Shown here one piece after another: positions 34,444-44,177 of a DNA stretch of 59,351 bases. The stretch comes from Candidatus Mediterraneibacter excrementavium (GTDB lineage Bacteria > Bacillota > Clostridia > Lachnospirales > Lachnospiraceae). Under the pieces are notes generated by a model. It worked only from the letters and a program-made list of their open reading frames with translations. It was not told the origin of the DNA and ran no database searches. The DNA lies in assembly GCA_019120275.1 (NCBI GenBank), contig DWVL01000063.1, positions 1 through 59,351 on the forward strand. The letters run 5' to 3'. The position numbers were made by a program, and so were the translations under genes. The first letter of the stretch is position 1. The number at the start of each line of letters is the position of its first letter.

Positions 34444-36042
34444 CTAATCCTCCACTGTTATCTCCATATTAATCTTCTGTCCGATATCCACAAATGTATC
34501 TTCAAAGCGCCGCCCTTCCTCTACATGACGGACTTCCACCTCCACCTTCCGGCCGATCCGTTCTTCGATCAGGCCTTCCAGCTCATGCACATGGTCCTCT
34601 CTGCCAACAACATTTGCCGCCAGTTCATCCGGAAGCACGACCATCAGGCGGTTCTCTCCGCCCAGGCTCAGTCTGGCTTTCTTGAGATATCCCCTCAGGA
34701 TCCCCGAAGCGCCGCTTACGATCTGACGAAAATTATTGACCGCTTCCTGCACTTCCTCCGGCACAGCCGTCGGGATTACCCTGTTCACGGCTTCCGCTTC
34801 ACTTCCGCCGCGTCCGGCCGTATTACCGCCGCTGGCATGCGGATCCGCCGCCCTCCTGGATGCCGGGACTGCAAATCCGTGTTCTTCCGCTTTCTCCAGC
34901 TTCTCTTCCACCGCGCGGACACGGTCCAGGATGGAGTCCTGACTGGCTTCCATCGCCGGCGTGCACAGTTTGATCAGCGCCACTTCCAGCAGCACCCGCT
35001 TCTGTGTGGCAAATTTCAGCTGGTTCGTAAGTTCCGAGAAAATACGGATATACCGGTAGAGCATATCCGGTTCAATCATCTGCGATTCCTCTTTCAGCTG
35101 CAACATATTTTCCGTGGATACGTCCAGAACATCCTCTATATTATCAGAAGTCTTTACCAGAAGCAAGTTCCGCAGATACCAGGTGAAATCCGTGGCCAGC
35201 TGGGTCAGTTCGCGCCCCTGCATGATCAGGTCGTCCACGATGTCCAGCGTTCCCGCCACGTCACGGTCCAGCACCCTCCGCAGCAGCCGGCTGAACACAT
35301 CCGTGTCCACTGCACCCAGCACTTCCAGCACATTGTCATAGGTCAGCTTCTGCCCCAGGTAAAAGGCGATGCACTGATCCAGGATGCTCAGCGCGTCACG
35401 CATCGAACCGTCTGCCGCTTTCGCAATGTAGCGCAGCGCCTTCTCCTCGACCTCCACCTGCTCCGCGGCCATCAGCTCTTCCATCCGCTCCGTGATCGTA
35501 TCGATGCTGATCCGCTTAAACTCATAGTGCTGGCACCGGGATTTGATCGTCACCGGGATCCGGTTCGCCTCCGTGGTCGCCAGGATGAAGATCACATATT
35601 CCGGCGGCTCCTCCAGCGTCTTCAGGAGCGCATTAAACGCCCCCGGGGAAAGCATATGCACCTCGTCAATGATATAGACCTTATACCGCCCTTCTGTAGG
35701 TCGGTAAGTCACCTCCTCACGGATCTCGCGGATATTGTCCACGCCGTTGTTGGATGCCGCATCGATCTCGATCACATTCATGGACGTCCCTGCGGCAATG
35801 GATCTGCACATAGCGCATTCTCCGCAGGGACTTCCGTTTGCCGGATGTTCGCAGTTAACCGCCTTCGCAAAGATCTTGGCCACCGTCGTCTTCCCCGTGC
35901 CTCTTGTCCCGCAGAAAAGATAGGCATGGCCGATCCGGTTCGCGCGGATCTGATTCTGTAAAGTTGTAATGATATGATCCTGCCCTTTAACGTCCTCGAA
36001 CTCAGTGGGGCGGAACTTTCTGTACAGCGCCGTATACGACAT
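34444..36042 (-). CDS. dnaX: DNA polymerase III subunits gamma/tau
   Basis: 532 residues. AAA+ clamp-loader ATPase: Walker [10 protein letters not shown], zinc-binding [16 protein letters not shown], Walker [11 protein letters not shown], sensor [17 protein letters not shown]. The C-terminal tau region is shorter than in B. subtilis. I saw no A-rich slippery site of the E. coli kind, so a frameshifted gamma product is not indicated. Its ATG overlaps the pfk stop by one base. Confidence 0.96.
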   Translation of the reverse strand: MSYTALYRKFRPTEFEDVKGQDHIITTLQNQIRANRIGHAYLFCGTRGTGKTTVAKIFAKAVNCEHPANGSPCGECAMCRSIAAGTSMNVIEIDAASNNGVDNIREIREEVTYRPTEGRYKVYIIDEVHMLSPGAFNALLKTLEEPPEYVIFILATTEANRIPVTIKSRCQHYEFKRISIDTITERMEELMAAEQVEVEEKALRYIAKAADGSMRDALSILDQCIAFYLGQKLTYDNVLEVLGAVDTDVFSRLLRRVLDRDVAGTLDIVDDLIMQGRELTQLATDFTWYLRNLLLVKTSDNIEDVLDVSTENMLQLKEESQMIEPDMLYRYIRIFSELTNQLKFATQKRVLLEVALIKLCTPAMEASQDSILDRVRAVEEKLEKAEEHGFAVPASRRAADPHASGGNTAGRGGSEAEAVNRVIPTAVPEEVQEAVNNFRQIVSGASGILRGYLKKARLSLGGENRLMVVLPDELAANVVGREDHVHELEGLIEERIGRKVEVEVRHVEEGRRFEDTFVDIGQKINMEITVED

Positions 36043-37118
36043 TATTCATCTCCAAAACTGATGCCGGTCATCCGGGCCTCTTTGATCAGGCCGCATTTCG
36101 GATCAACCGTCTTTAATTTTCCTGCCACTTCCTCCAGCGGCACCTTCGTTGTCTCGCCGTTCTTCATGGCTACCATATAGCCATATTTCTCTTCCAGGAT
36201 CAGCTGGGCCGCCTTCGCGCCCACTCTTGTCGCAAATACACGGTCGTACGGACACGGGGATCCGCCTCTCTGTGTATGGCCCGGAACCGTGATGCGGACT
36301 TCCTTTCCGGTCTCATTCTGGATCTGTTCCGCCAGCTCATACGCGATGGACGGATATTTCCGCTTCGCCAGCTTCTCTTTATATTCTTTCTTGGACAGTT
36401 TCGCGTCTTTCTTCGAGATCGCGCCCTCTGCCACCGCCAGGATGGTGAACGGCTTGCCGGCGTTGCTGCGGCCTTCGATCACTTTCTTGATCGCTTTGAT
36501 ATCATAAGGGATCTCCGGCAGGAGGATGATGTCCGCGCCGCCCGCGATGCCTGCGTGGAGCGTCACATGTCCAACCTTATGTCCCATTACCTCGATGATG
36601 AACACACGGCTGTGGGAAGTAGCCGTCGTGTGGATCCGGTCGATCGTATCGGTTGCCACGTCCACCGCACTCTGGAAGCCGAACGTCATGTCCGTTCCCC
36701 ACAGGTCGTTGTCAATGGTCTTCGGCAGCGTGATGACATTCAGTCCTTCCTCGCGGAGCATATTGGCTGTCTTGTGCGTTCCGTTTCCGCCGAGGATCAC
36801 CAGGCAGTTCAGATTCAGCTTGTGGTATGTATGCTTCATCGCCTCTACCTTGTCCAGCCCGTCCTTGTCCGGCACACGCATCAGTTTAAACGGCTGTCTC
36901 GATGTTCCCAGGATCGTGCCGCCGCGCGTCAGGATGCCGGAGAAATCCTTGGATGTGAGCATACTGAAGTCCGCATAGATCAGACCCTTGTATCCGTCTT
37001 TAAATCCATAGATCTCCACATCGCTTGTCTTGGAGCAGATCCCCTTAACAACACCGCGCATCGCTGCATTCAGCGCCTGGCAGTCTCCACCGCTTGTCAA
37101 CATTCCGATTCTTAACAT
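36042..37118 (-). CDS. pfkA: 6-phosphofructokinase
   Basis: Phosphorylates fructose-6-phosphate. 358 residues from ATG 37118, which has AAGGAGG upstream. Motifs: GMLTSGGDCQALNAAMRG, RGGTILGTSR, GGNGTHKTANML, PKTIDNDLWGTDMTFGF, EVMGHKVGH, VPGHTQRGG. The GGNGT motif has Asn where the classical ATP enzyme has Asp (GGDGS), and PKTIDND has Lys where E. coli has Gly, features shared with the ATP/PPi-mixed branch. The donor therefore cannot be settled by eye. First gene of the run into dnaX. Confidence 0.93.
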   Translation of the reverse strand: MLRIGMLTSGGDCQALNAAMRGVVKGICSKTSDVEIYGFKDGYKGLIYADFSMLTSKDFSGILTRGGTILGTSRQPFKLMRVPDKDGLDKVEAMKHTYHKLNLNCLVILGGNGTHKTANMLREEGLNVITLPKTIDNDLWGTDMTFGFQSAVDVATDTIDRIHTTATSHSRVFIIEVMGHKVGHVTLHAGIAGGADIILLPEIPYDIKAIKKVIEGRSNAGKPFTILAVAEGAISKKDAKLSKKEYKEKLAKRKYPSIAYELAEQIQNETGKEVRITVPGHTQRGGSPCPYDRVFATRVGAKAAQLILEEKYGYMVAMKNGETTKVPLEEVAGKLKTVDPKCGLIKEARMTGISFGDE

Positions 37119-37227
37119 AGTCCGTTTCCTCCTTACTGTCTCTGCCGGCATACGCCTCTCCCGTTCCGGATCCCCGTCCGGAAAAAAATAAGCAGCCGGG
37201 GTTGTCTCGACTGCCTATTATTATACC

Positions 37228-38565
37228 CTATTTGTTGATTCCATTCAACAGGATTGAAACCTTAAACACCGATCCGTTATACTCGATCTTCGGGATGCCG
37301 TTGTATTTTTTACACACATCCAGCACGGACGTGATCCCGATCCCTTTGCGCATCTCCGCCTTGGAAGAGAGAAATCTTCCGTCCTGCTTCCGCACGGCCC
37401 CCTCGTATGAATTTTCCACCATGACGATCAGCACATTGCCGGTCTGATGGAGCCGGATCTTGATAAATCTTCCGTCTTTTTTCTGCCTCTTGCATGCCTC
37501 GTAAGCATTTTCCAGAAGATTGCTTAAAATGATGCAGATATCGGTGTCGCTGACCGGCAGGGCCTTGTCCGTCTCCACATGCAGTTCAGTTTGAATCCCC
37601 GCGTCCTCTGCACTGTATTTATAATACCCAAGCAGCGCATCCACCACCGGATTGCCGCTCCATACGCCCGTATCCCGAACATCCATATATGAAATACAAT
37701 CGTCCAGATATCGGCAAATGGCGTCGCACTTCCCCGCCTGCGCGTATGCTTTCAGCGCCAGCAGATGATGCTTCATATCATGCCGCAGCTGCGAGGTTTC
37801 GCGGATATGCGCCTGCAGATTCTCCAGCTGTTTCTGCTGGGCTCCGATCTGGATCTCCGAAACATGAAGTCCCTCCTGCAGCTGCGCATTCCTGCTCTGT
37901 CCGAGCAGCGCCAGGGTAAGGATCACGTAGGCGCCGAACGTGAGGAGCACCCACATATACGGCACAACAACAGCCTTCTCGCCCGGAAAATCGTTGACCA
38001 CCGTAAAGACCGGCTGCATGAAAAACGCGTACATCGTATTCACCATGAACGGAATGAGCCAGGTATAGGACCAGGACTTCAGGAAACCGCTGCTGTCAAG
38101 CGCAGGCCGCACCAGTTTCTTATAAAACAACATGATCAGCGGGAAAGTCACCGCCGTCACAAGCAGCACCGGCCATAGGGGAAAATCCATGTACTCTTCC
38201 GGCAGATTATCTGATACAACATAATAAAATGATGTGGCAAGCAGCGCGATATCATCCGCATAACATTTGACAATTCCCGATATAAACAGACACTGCCCCA
38301 GATTGTAGTCCAGTACAATATACGGGATAAAGAAACATCCAAACGCTGTAACTACCGTAATAAAGGGCTGGACATAACTGTCCGGCCCGAATACTACATA
38401 CCCCAGACTGCCGCCGACCGCCACTGCCGCAAATGCTGCGATGGCAACGATCAGGCGTCCCCAGACGGGTTTCATAATCTTATCTTTAAATGTCCAGTAA
38501 AGTATGATAACAACTGTCACGACATAGGCTGCCGCGATGATAAAAAAACTTGGTGTGATATTCAT
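37228..38565 (-). CDS. GHKL sensor histidine kinase (AgrC/NatK type)
   Basis: 445 residues. Six or seven membrane helices fill residues 1-215, then a coiled linker, the H-box LRHDMKHHLLALKAY with the phospho-acceptor His, N-box ILSNLLENAYEAC, and G-box GIGITSVLDVCKKYNG. This is the HPK10-type kinase that pairs with LytTR regulators, as the overlapping upstream gene does. No AgrB or AgrD peptide gene is nearby, so the signal is unknown. Confidence 0.92.
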   Translation of the reverse strand: MNITPSFFIIAAAYVVTVVIILYWTFKDKIMKPVWGRLIVAIAAFAAVAVGGSLGYVVFGPDSYVQPFITVVTAFGCFFIPYIVLDYNLGQCLFISGIVKCYADDIALLATSFYYVVSDNLPEEYMDFPLWPVLLVTAVTFPLIMLFYKKLVRPALDSSGFLKSWSYTWLIPFMVNTMYAFFMQPVFTVVNDFPGEKAVVVPYMWVLLTFGAYVILTLALLGQSRNAQLQEGLHVSEIQIGAQQKQLENLQAHIRETSQLRHDMKHHLLALKAYAQAGKCDAICRYLDDCISYMDVRDTGVWSGNPVVDALLGYYKYSAEDAGIQTELHVETDKALPVSDTDICIILSNLLENAYEACKRQKKDGRFIKIRLHQTGNVLIVMVENSYEGAVRKQDGRFLSSKAEMRKGIGITSVLDVCKKYNGIPKIEYNGSVFKVSILLNGINK

Positions 38566-39290
38566 TCCTCTGCTCTCCGGCTCACGTACTCAAACATATA
38601 GTTCGCATATGCCTGCGTCACCTCGTAATGCATCGCCCTTGAGATCGGAATACGTTTACCGTCTGTAAGCACAAAATCCCGTTCACCCACCGAAACGATA
38701 TAGTCCATGTTCACCATACAGTTCCGGTAGCACCAGAGAAACTGGCTGTAAGGCTCCAGAGACGGCGCAAATTTGTCAAAAGGCATGTAGGAACGGACCA
38801 CATTCGACGTCGTATGCACCTGTATGTAATGGTTATGATAATCTACATACATAATATCAGTGATCAGGATCCTTGTAAACTGTCTGCCTTCCTTCAGTTC
38901 AATATAGTGAAGGAAGCTGTCGTACACTTCCTCAAACCGGTTCATGGCGCCTGCGAGTTCTTCGTATGTATACGGCTTCACGAGATAATCCAGCGCCCTC
39001 ACCTTAAAGGCTTCCACCGCATGCTCTCTGCTGGCCGTCGTAAAGATGATCTGACAGTTCGGCCACTGCTCGCGCACATAGCGGGCCACCCGGTCGCCGC
39101 CGATCCGGTTCATAAAAACGTCGAGAAATACAAGGTCATATTTCTTTTCCTTGATCGTGTAGAGAAATTGCTGTTCATTGTCAAACTGGTCAATCTGCAT
39201 GTGCACTTTATGTTCCGTACAGTATCTGGAAATATTGTCGTACAGATACTGCAGGTCATCTTTTGAGTCGTCTACGATAGCCGCGCGCAT
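38562..39290 (-). CDS. LytTR family response regulator
   Basis: 242 residues. Receiver domain with AIVDDSKDDLQYL acidic pocket, phospho-acceptor in DLVFLDVFMN, TTAS switch and KPYTYEEL, then a LytTR DNA-binding domain (DIMYVDYHNHYIQVHT, LWCYRNCMVNMDYI). Start follows AAGGAGG. Its stop overlaps the kinase start by 4 bp. The gap 39291-39553 upstream holds an A/T-rich region that may include its promoter, with no clear boxes. Confidence 0.93.
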   Translation of the reverse strand: MRAAIVDDSKDDLQYLYDNISRYCTEHKVHMQIDQFDNEQQFLYTIKEKKYDLVFLDVFMNRIGGDRVARYVREQWPNCQIIFTTASREHAVEAFKVRALDYLVKPYTYEELAGAMNRFEEVYDSFLHYIELKEGRQFTRILITDIMYVDYHNHYIQVHTTSNVVRSYMPFDKFAPSLEPYSQFLWCYRNCMVNMDYIVSVGERDFVLTDGKRIPISRAMHYEVTQAYANYMFEYVSRRAEE

Positions 39291-39444
39291 ACTTTACCTC
39301 CTTATCATTTGCATTCTCTATATTCCATTATTTTACCCCATTCGACCAGACAAACCAATGGAAATCATAGTAAATTTAATATAAATATGGTAAAATACTT
39401 GATTTTTCACCCCCTCTATAAACAGGAAAGATACTCCCTTTGAA

Positions 39445-39500
39445 ATAAAAAATGCAGCGCCGCCGGCAGCATATCGGCTGTCGGAGACACCGCATCTTTT
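39445..39500 (-). terminator. Probable terminator downstream of pgi
   Basis: Minus strand ATGCGGTG and CGCTGCAT with inner GACAGC/GCTGCC arms form an imperfect GC-rich stem followed by TTTTTTATTTC, about 55 bp beyond the pgi stop. Confidence 0.55.
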
Positions 39501-39553
39501 ATACGTTCAGTATTCCACTCTATTTCTGTGATCCGCCGCTTCGGAAATCCTTC

Positions 39554-40900
39554 CTACAGTCTCTTAAGAAGTTCCTCCCTCTGCTCTTCATATCCCGGTT
39601 TGCCGAGAAGTGCGAACATATTCTTCTTGTAGCTCTCAACACCCGGCTGGTTGAACGGATTAACGCCGAGTAAGTATCCGCTCACGCCACATGCGAACTC
39701 GAAGAAATAGAACAGCTCACCGAGGTAGAATTCATTCTGCTCCGGGATCTTCACCATCAGGTTCGGAACATTTCCGTCTGTGTGGGCAAGGATCGTGCCG
39801 TTCATCGCACTCTTGTTGATAAAGTCAACATTCTTTCCTGCCAGATAGTTCAGTCCGTCCAGATCCACCGGCTCTTCATTGATGATGATCTCTTCCCTGG
39901 ACTTCTCTACATTGAGAACGGTCTCGAACAGGACCCTGTTGCCGTCCTGGATGAACTGTCCCATGGAGTGCAGGTCTGTGGTCAGGTCTACGGATGCCGG
40001 GAAGATGCCCTTCTGGTCCTTGCCCTCGCTCTCACCGTAAAGCTGTTTCCACCACTCGGATACATAGTGCAGGCTCGGCTCGTAATTTGCCAGAACCTCG
40101 ATGGTCTTGCCCTTGCGGAGAAGGATATTTCTCACTGCTGCATATTTCATGGCGTCGTTGTCCTCGAATGCATTCTCGAGTGCAGCCTTTCTTCCTGCCG
40201 CCGCGCCTTCCATCAGCTTGTCAATGTCCGCGCCGCTCACCGCGATCGGAAGCAGGCCAACTGCTGTCAGTACGGAGAAACGTCCGCCTACGTCATCCGG
40301 TACAACGAAAGTCTCATATCCTTCCTCTGTCGCCAGGTTCTTAAGGGCTCCCTTCGCCCGGTCTGTCGTTGCATAGATTCTCCTGGCAGCTCCCTCTTTG
40401 CCGTATTTTTTCTCCAGAATCTCCTTGAATACGCGGAATGCGATCGCAGGCTCTGTCGTTGTGCCGGACTTGGAGATCATGTTGATCGAGAAATCCCGGT
40501 CGCCGACCACATCCATCAGATCTTTGATATAAGTGCTGCTGATGCTGTTTCCCACGTAGTAGATCTCCGGAGACTTGCGGACTTCTTTGGAAACCACATT
40601 TGCAAATGAGTGTCCCAGGAACTCGATAGCCGCTCTTGCTCCCAGATAGGACCCGCCGATGCCGATCACCAGCAGGACTTCGGAGTCCTCGCGGATCTTC
40701 GCCGCCGCCTTCTTGATGCGGTCGAACTCTTCCTTATCGTAATCCACCGGAAGATCGATCCATCCGAGGAAATCATTTCCCGCTCCCGTCTTCGCCACGA
40801 GCTTGTCCTTTGCCTGAGCAGCAAGCTCGCTCATATACTGCATCTCATGATCCTGAATAAAACTGCATGCCTTTGAATAATCAAATGTTACCTTGCTCAT
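39554..40900 (-). CDS. pgi: Glucose-6-phosphate isomerase
   Basis: Interconverts glucose-6-phosphate and fructose-6-phosphate. 448 residues, the size of Firmicutes Pgi. Motifs: [64 protein letters not shown], and the C-terminal [22 protein letters not shown] 40900 is used because AGGAAGGA precedes it; the open frame extends 31 codons upstream. Confidence 0.97.
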   Translation of the reverse strand: MSKVTFDYSKACSFIQDHEMQYMSELAAQAKDKLVAKTGAGNDFLGWIDLPVDYDKEEFDRIKKAAAKIREDSEVLLVIGIGGSYLGARAAIEFLGHSFANVVSKEVRKSPEIYYVGNSISSTYIKDLMDVVGDRDFSINMISKSGTTTEPAIAFRVFKEILEKKYGKEGAARRIYATTDRAKGALKNLATEEGYETFVVPDDVGGRFSVLTAVGLLPIAVSGADIDKLMEGAAAGRKAALENAFEDNDAMKYAAVRNILLRKGKTIEVLANYEPSLHYVSEWWKQLYGESEGKDQKGIFPASVDLTTDLHSMGQFIQDGNRVLFETVLNVEKSREEIIINEEPVDLDGLNYLAGKNVDFINKSAMNGTILAHTDGNVPNLMVKIPEQNEFYLGELFYFFEFACGVSGYLLGVNPFNQPGVESYKKNMFALLGKPGYEEQREELLKRL

Positions 40901-41024
40901 TGTTATCCTTCCTCTCTGATATTTTTGGATATCACTGTAATCATTTGAATCCCGGCTCCCGCGGACACTGGCCGCCGCCGATACTCTATGCACATTTTAA
41001 CAAATCCGTATGGCTTATTCAAGG

Positions 41025-41960
41025 TTATGCCAGAAATTCCTCCAGGATCTGACGGATCGCCTCCTCTCTCAGCGCCGGATGCTCCTGATCCGTCCGTTCT
41101 TCCTCCTGGCGGTACCGCGGTTCGCCTTCAATATTGATGGGAAGGCCGCCGCCCGCCCGCTCATCGGACGGCTGTTTCGGCGGAGCCGGCACCGGATCTG
41201 CCGCCGCGTTCGCCGCAGGATCCGCCGCAGGCCGCGCCTGCTTCTCCTCCCGGCCGGAAATATCCTCCGCCTGGTATGCGTCTGCCCGGGCCGGAGTCAC
41301 TGTCCGAAGCGCCCGCTTCGCGATCCGCCCCTCTGTCTTCTCCTGCTTCCTCCGGTCAGCGCCCGCCTCTGCTGTACGGACGCCTCTGCCGCTTCCCTCC
41401 GCCGCGATCACATCGATGGACTCCCGCTCTCTGCTTCCCTGCCTGCGCAGCTGAAAGGTGCAGATATTCTCCAGGTAATCTGTCATGTACATCTTCAGGG
41501 CACCGATCTTGTACGGCTCATCCGTCAGCCGCATGACCACCGCCAGAAGCACCGTCTCCGCAGCTCCCGCTGCAATATATTGATAAACGGATTCGCTGAA
41601 TCCGGAAGAAAAGTAAAGTACTGACGCGCCCAGCGCCGCCAGTATCCCGGCAAACCAGACAGACAGGATCTCTATCTGCCTCCACGTATGTATACGGAAC
41701 AGAAATCCGCGGTATTCGTATATATATTTCTCCACAAATGCGTCTACATTTTCCACGGAATCGCGGATCATGCAGGCATGTTCGTATTTTGACCTTACAA
41801 GCTTTATCAGTCTGTGCGTGCTCTTCGGCATATTGCCGGCCGCCCGGAGCAGCCGGTGCAGTGTCAGCTGGTTGACGATCTTCGCCAGTACGCCGCATAT
41901 GCCGGCCGCTGCCATCAGGTATGCGATGACGCCGGTATCTGCTGCCAGTCTCTCTAACAT
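41025..41960 (-). CDS. Conserved membrane protein of unknown function
   Basis: 311 residues. One membrane helix near the N-terminus (about 8-28), a cytoplasmic or luminal helical stretch, two more helices (about 100-123 and 130-150), then a long charged Arg/Glu/Ala-rich tail of about 130 residues. I do not recognise a family with a known function. ATG 41960 has AGGAGGG 6 bp before it; the open frame runs much further upstream without a site. Transcribed divergently from the TSCPD gene. Confidence 0.7.
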   Translation of the reverse strand: MLERLAADTGVIAYLMAAAGICGVLAKIVNQLTLHRLLRAAGNMPKSTHRLIKLVRSKYEHACMIRDSVENVDAFVEKYIYEYRGFLFRIHTWRQIEILSVWFAGILAALGASVLYFSSGFSESVYQYIAAGAAETVLLAVVMRLTDEPYKIGALKMYMTDYLENICTFQLRRQGSRERESIDVIAAEGSGRGVRTAEAGADRRKQEKTEGRIAKRALRTVTPARADAYQAEDISGREEKQARPAADPAANAAADPVPAPPKQPSDERAGGGLPINIEGEPRYRQEEERTDQEHPALREEAIRQILEEFLA

Positions 41961-42035
41961 ATCAATCCCTCCTGTTTTAATGATTCTCCCACAATCTCCC
42001 CTGTCCTGACGACGGTTCCTGTTGTGTCTGGGGTC

Positions 42036-42041
42036 ATTATA
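42036..42041 (-). promoter_or_regulatory. -10 box upstream of the membrane-protein gene
   Basis: TATAAT on the minus strand about 76 bp before ATG 41960, in the 331-bp divergent gap 41961-42291. No convincing -35. Confidence 0.4.
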
Positions 42042-42191
42042 GTCTATCCGGGAGCGCTTGTCCTCATAAACCGTTCTACACATTTCTACACGCACCGGTC
42101 GAATGCGCCACGTCCCTGCCATACCGGACGGCAGGGCGCCGCGCCTCCGCATAGATCCCGTCATATCCACCCGAAAAATGGCATACGAAAA

Positions 42192-42220
42192 TTGAACTTT
42201 CCGGCAGAATCTGCTATAAT
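42192..42220 (+). promoter_or_regulatory. Promoter of the TSCPD gene
   Basis: TTGAAC, 17-bp spacer, TATAAT, 72 bp upstream of the start. Confidence 0.75.
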
Positions 42221-42291
42221 GCACTTTAGCTTTCCCCGGCATTCTGTCCGGAAAAGCGTGATCTGTATCATATATGCAAGGAGGTAAAAAC

Positions 42292-42534
42292 ATGGATTAT
42301 ACACCAAAAGGCGTATGCTCTCAGAATATTCATTTTGACATAGTCGATCACAAAGTAAGAAATGTATCCTTCCGCGGCGGCTGCAACGGCAACCTGCAGG
42401 GGATCTCCCGCCTCATCGACGGGATGGACGTGGACGAGGCCATCTCCCGCCTGGACGGGATCCGGTGCGGATTCAAAGCGACTTCCTGTCCCGATCAGCT
42501 CGCGAAGGCATTAAAAGAGGCAGCCGGCGAATAG
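42292..42534 (+). CDS. TSCPD domain protein (TIGR03905 type)
   Basis: 80 residues. Family pattern TPKGVCSQNI, FRGGCNGNLQGISRLIDGM and the name motif TSCPDQLAKAL. The TSCPD domain is also found at the end of some ribonucleotide reductases and may bind metal through its cysteines. ATG 42292 has AAGGAGG 7 bp upstream. Stand-alone function unknown. Confidence 0.88.
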   Translation: MDYTPKGVCSQNIHFDIVDHKVRNVSFRGGCNGNLQGISRLIDGMDVDEAISRLDGIRCGFKATSCPDQLAKALKEAAGE

Positions 42535-42575
42535 CCGTACTGCCTTTTAATAACCGTATCCAATTGTTTCAAAAC

Positions 42576-42707
42576 GTTAAGCCCTGAGAGCAGCCGCCTT
42601 ATGTATGCCGATATATTGTGGTGTTTCCGGAACAGGTTTTCTCAAATTATTAGAATCTGATTAATAGTTTCCGTGGCACGCATCGGCGGCTGCTCTCAGG
42701 GCTTAAC
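42576..42707. repeat. 132-bp element with perfect 23-bp terminal inverted repeats
   Basis: Arms 42576-42598 and 42685-42707 are exact inverted copies (starting GTTAAGCCCTGAGAGCAGCC), and weaker pairing extends about 8 bp further inward. The 86-bp interior is A/T-rich and codes for nothing. No target-site duplication is visible. It sits between convergent genes. It looks like a MITE-type or structural element, and lacks the T-run of an ordinary terminator. Confidence 0.85.
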
Positions 42708-42724
42708 AGTCCGTTTCTGTTCAG

Positions 42725-43219
42725 TTACGGAAGCGGCGGAACATAGATGCCATTGGTTACTGAGGCCGTCTCATCATACGGGTATTCATCCCCGCCGATA
42801 TGGATCGCGCGCACCCGGTAATAGTATCCCGGCTCCACGACCACGGCAGCGTCTGTCGACATATAGTAATCATTAAACGCTTCTTCCATCCACGCATAAA
42901 CCTGTCCCCAGGCGTCCGCTTCCTCATCATACTGCTCTACATAAACTATTGTCTGCATGTAATTAACAGTCTCATTCGCCGTAGTGGACGCGTAGGCATA
43001 AACCCTTGTAAACCCCGCCTTGCTGATCGTACAGTCCCCGACCATCAGATCCGTACCTCTGTCCAGATCCGATACGGACGTCCCACTGGACCGGTCCTCG
43101 TGGGTCAGATAGGATCCGTCTACCATCTTGGGTTCCGCTTCCTGAGCACTTGCCGTGCCTGCCAGCATCGTACAAAGGATCGCGATGCTGCACAGCATGG
43201 ATAATATCCGTTTTCTCAT
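42725..43219 (-). CDS. Secreted DUF6147-like protein
   Basis: 164 residues with a clear signal peptide (MRKRILSMLCSIAILCTMLA, cleavage after TASA). The mature part is beta-rich and resembles DUF6147 (STSKAG-type start, YASTTANETVNYMQTIVYVE, WMEEAFNDYY, GYYYRVRAIHI). These small secreted proteins are common in Lachnospiraceae; their role is unknown. Start has GAGGAA about 9 bp upstream. Confidence 0.8.
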   Translation of the reverse strand: MRKRILSMLCSIAILCTMLAGTASAQEAEPKMVDGSYLTHEDRSSGTSVSDLDRGTDLMVGDCTISKAGFTRVYAYASTTANETVNYMQTIVYVEQYDEEADAWGQVYAWMEEAFNDYYMSTDAAVVVEPGYYYRVRAIHIGGDEYPYDETASVTNGIYVPPLP

Positions 43220-43298
43220 CTTCTGTCATTCCTCATAAACAATCGGTTATCAATGTCTCTGTATATAAGAACAGGTGAACAGCAAAAAACTTACGCCA

Positions 43299-44075
43299 TT
43301 ATTTATAAAAACTGAAATTTTTAATTATTTTTTCAAATTCTTCCTTTTCCATATGCCCCATCAGCTGGTACTGGGCGTCCCGGTATTCAAATTCAGCAAC
43401 ATACCGCGGCTCTTCCTGACCGGTCACTTCATACTCCTGAACAGTCACCCGGACCCCGTTTTCCAGCGTGACCGGATACTCATCCGTCAGTTCATCCATA
43501 TCCGTCCACCCGTGGGAGGAATCCGCATCATTCATGTACATCCGGTACCGGATCGTATATCCATTATAATCATAGAGAAGCACCGCTCTTCCCTGCTCCC
43601 CGTCGATCTCGTATTCCTTCAGATGCATCTTCTTAGGCATATATATAAAATGCACCGGCGATATCCCCGTCTCATCTCTTATCCGATCAAAAATATACAC
43701 CACATCCAGATCTTCTGTACTCTGAGATTCCATATTTTCCACATCAATATTTGTTAAGTTTTCTTTCCCGGCAATCCTCTCCATCAGCACCTTCAGATAG
43801 GACTTGCTTCCGGTCCCGGTTATCACGCTCCCGAATATGAGTATGAGCACAGCCGCCACTGCCAGGATGATCCGGCGTCTCTTCCTGCCGCGGCGCACGG
43901 TCCTGGTGAACCGTTTATCATATTCATAATCCTGTATTTTATTGAACAGGGAGGTTTCCATATCTTCGGACACCGTCAGATCGTCCAGGTCCTGCCGTTT
44001 CCCGACTTCTTCCTCGATCTTCCGGGCTTCCCTGTCCAGTTCTTTTTTCAGTGACAACTTCTTAAGTTCTTTCAT
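43299..44075 (-). CDS. DUF4367 single-pass membrane protein, probable anti-sigma partner
   Basis: 258 residues: a charged cytoplasmic head (KELKKLSLKKELDREARKIE), one membrane helix (about 70-88), then an extracytoplasmic DUF4367 domain. This is the layout of anti-sigma factors that accompany ECF sigma genes. ATG 44075 is preferred because AAAGG lies 8 bp upstream; the frame extends slightly further. An ECF sigma gene lies 1.2 kb away in the same orientation, beyond murG. Pairing is inferred. Confidence 0.75.
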   Translation of the reverse strand: MKELKKLSLKKELDREARKIEEEVGKRQDLDDLTVSEDMETSLFNKIQDYEYDKRFTRTVRRGRKRRRIILAVAAVLILIFGSVITGTGSKSYLKVLMERIAGKENLTNIDVENMESQSTEDLDVVYIFDRIRDETGISPVHFIYMPKKMHLKEYEIDGEQGRAVLLYDYNGYTIRYRMYMNDADSSHGWTDMDELTDEYPVTLENGVRVTVQEYEVTGQEEPRYVAEFEYRDAQYQLMGHMEKEEFEKIIKNFSFYK

Positions 44076-44177
44076 TCTCCGCACCTTTTCTGTAGTATCT
44101 TTTTCTTGACTTTTCATCAAATAAGGTTAAGATGAAATTAGTTTTTAATACGATTATTTCCGGAGGATATTTATCTT

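Noticed and set aside
34435-35961. 508-codon plus-strand open frame opposite dnaX
   Set aside because: dnaX motifs occupy the other strand throughout; the antisense frame shows only compositional bias.
34444-36042. Programmed frameshift in dnaX
   Set aside because: No slippery A-rich heptamer with a downstream stem was seen in the coding strand.
37228-39290. Complete agr quorum-sensing system
   Set aside because: Kinase and LytTR regulator are present, but no AgrB-like protease or AgrD-like peptide gene was found on either side.
42576-42707. Ordinary terminator for the convergent genes
   Set aside because: The arms are 86 bp apart and no T-run follows either arm.
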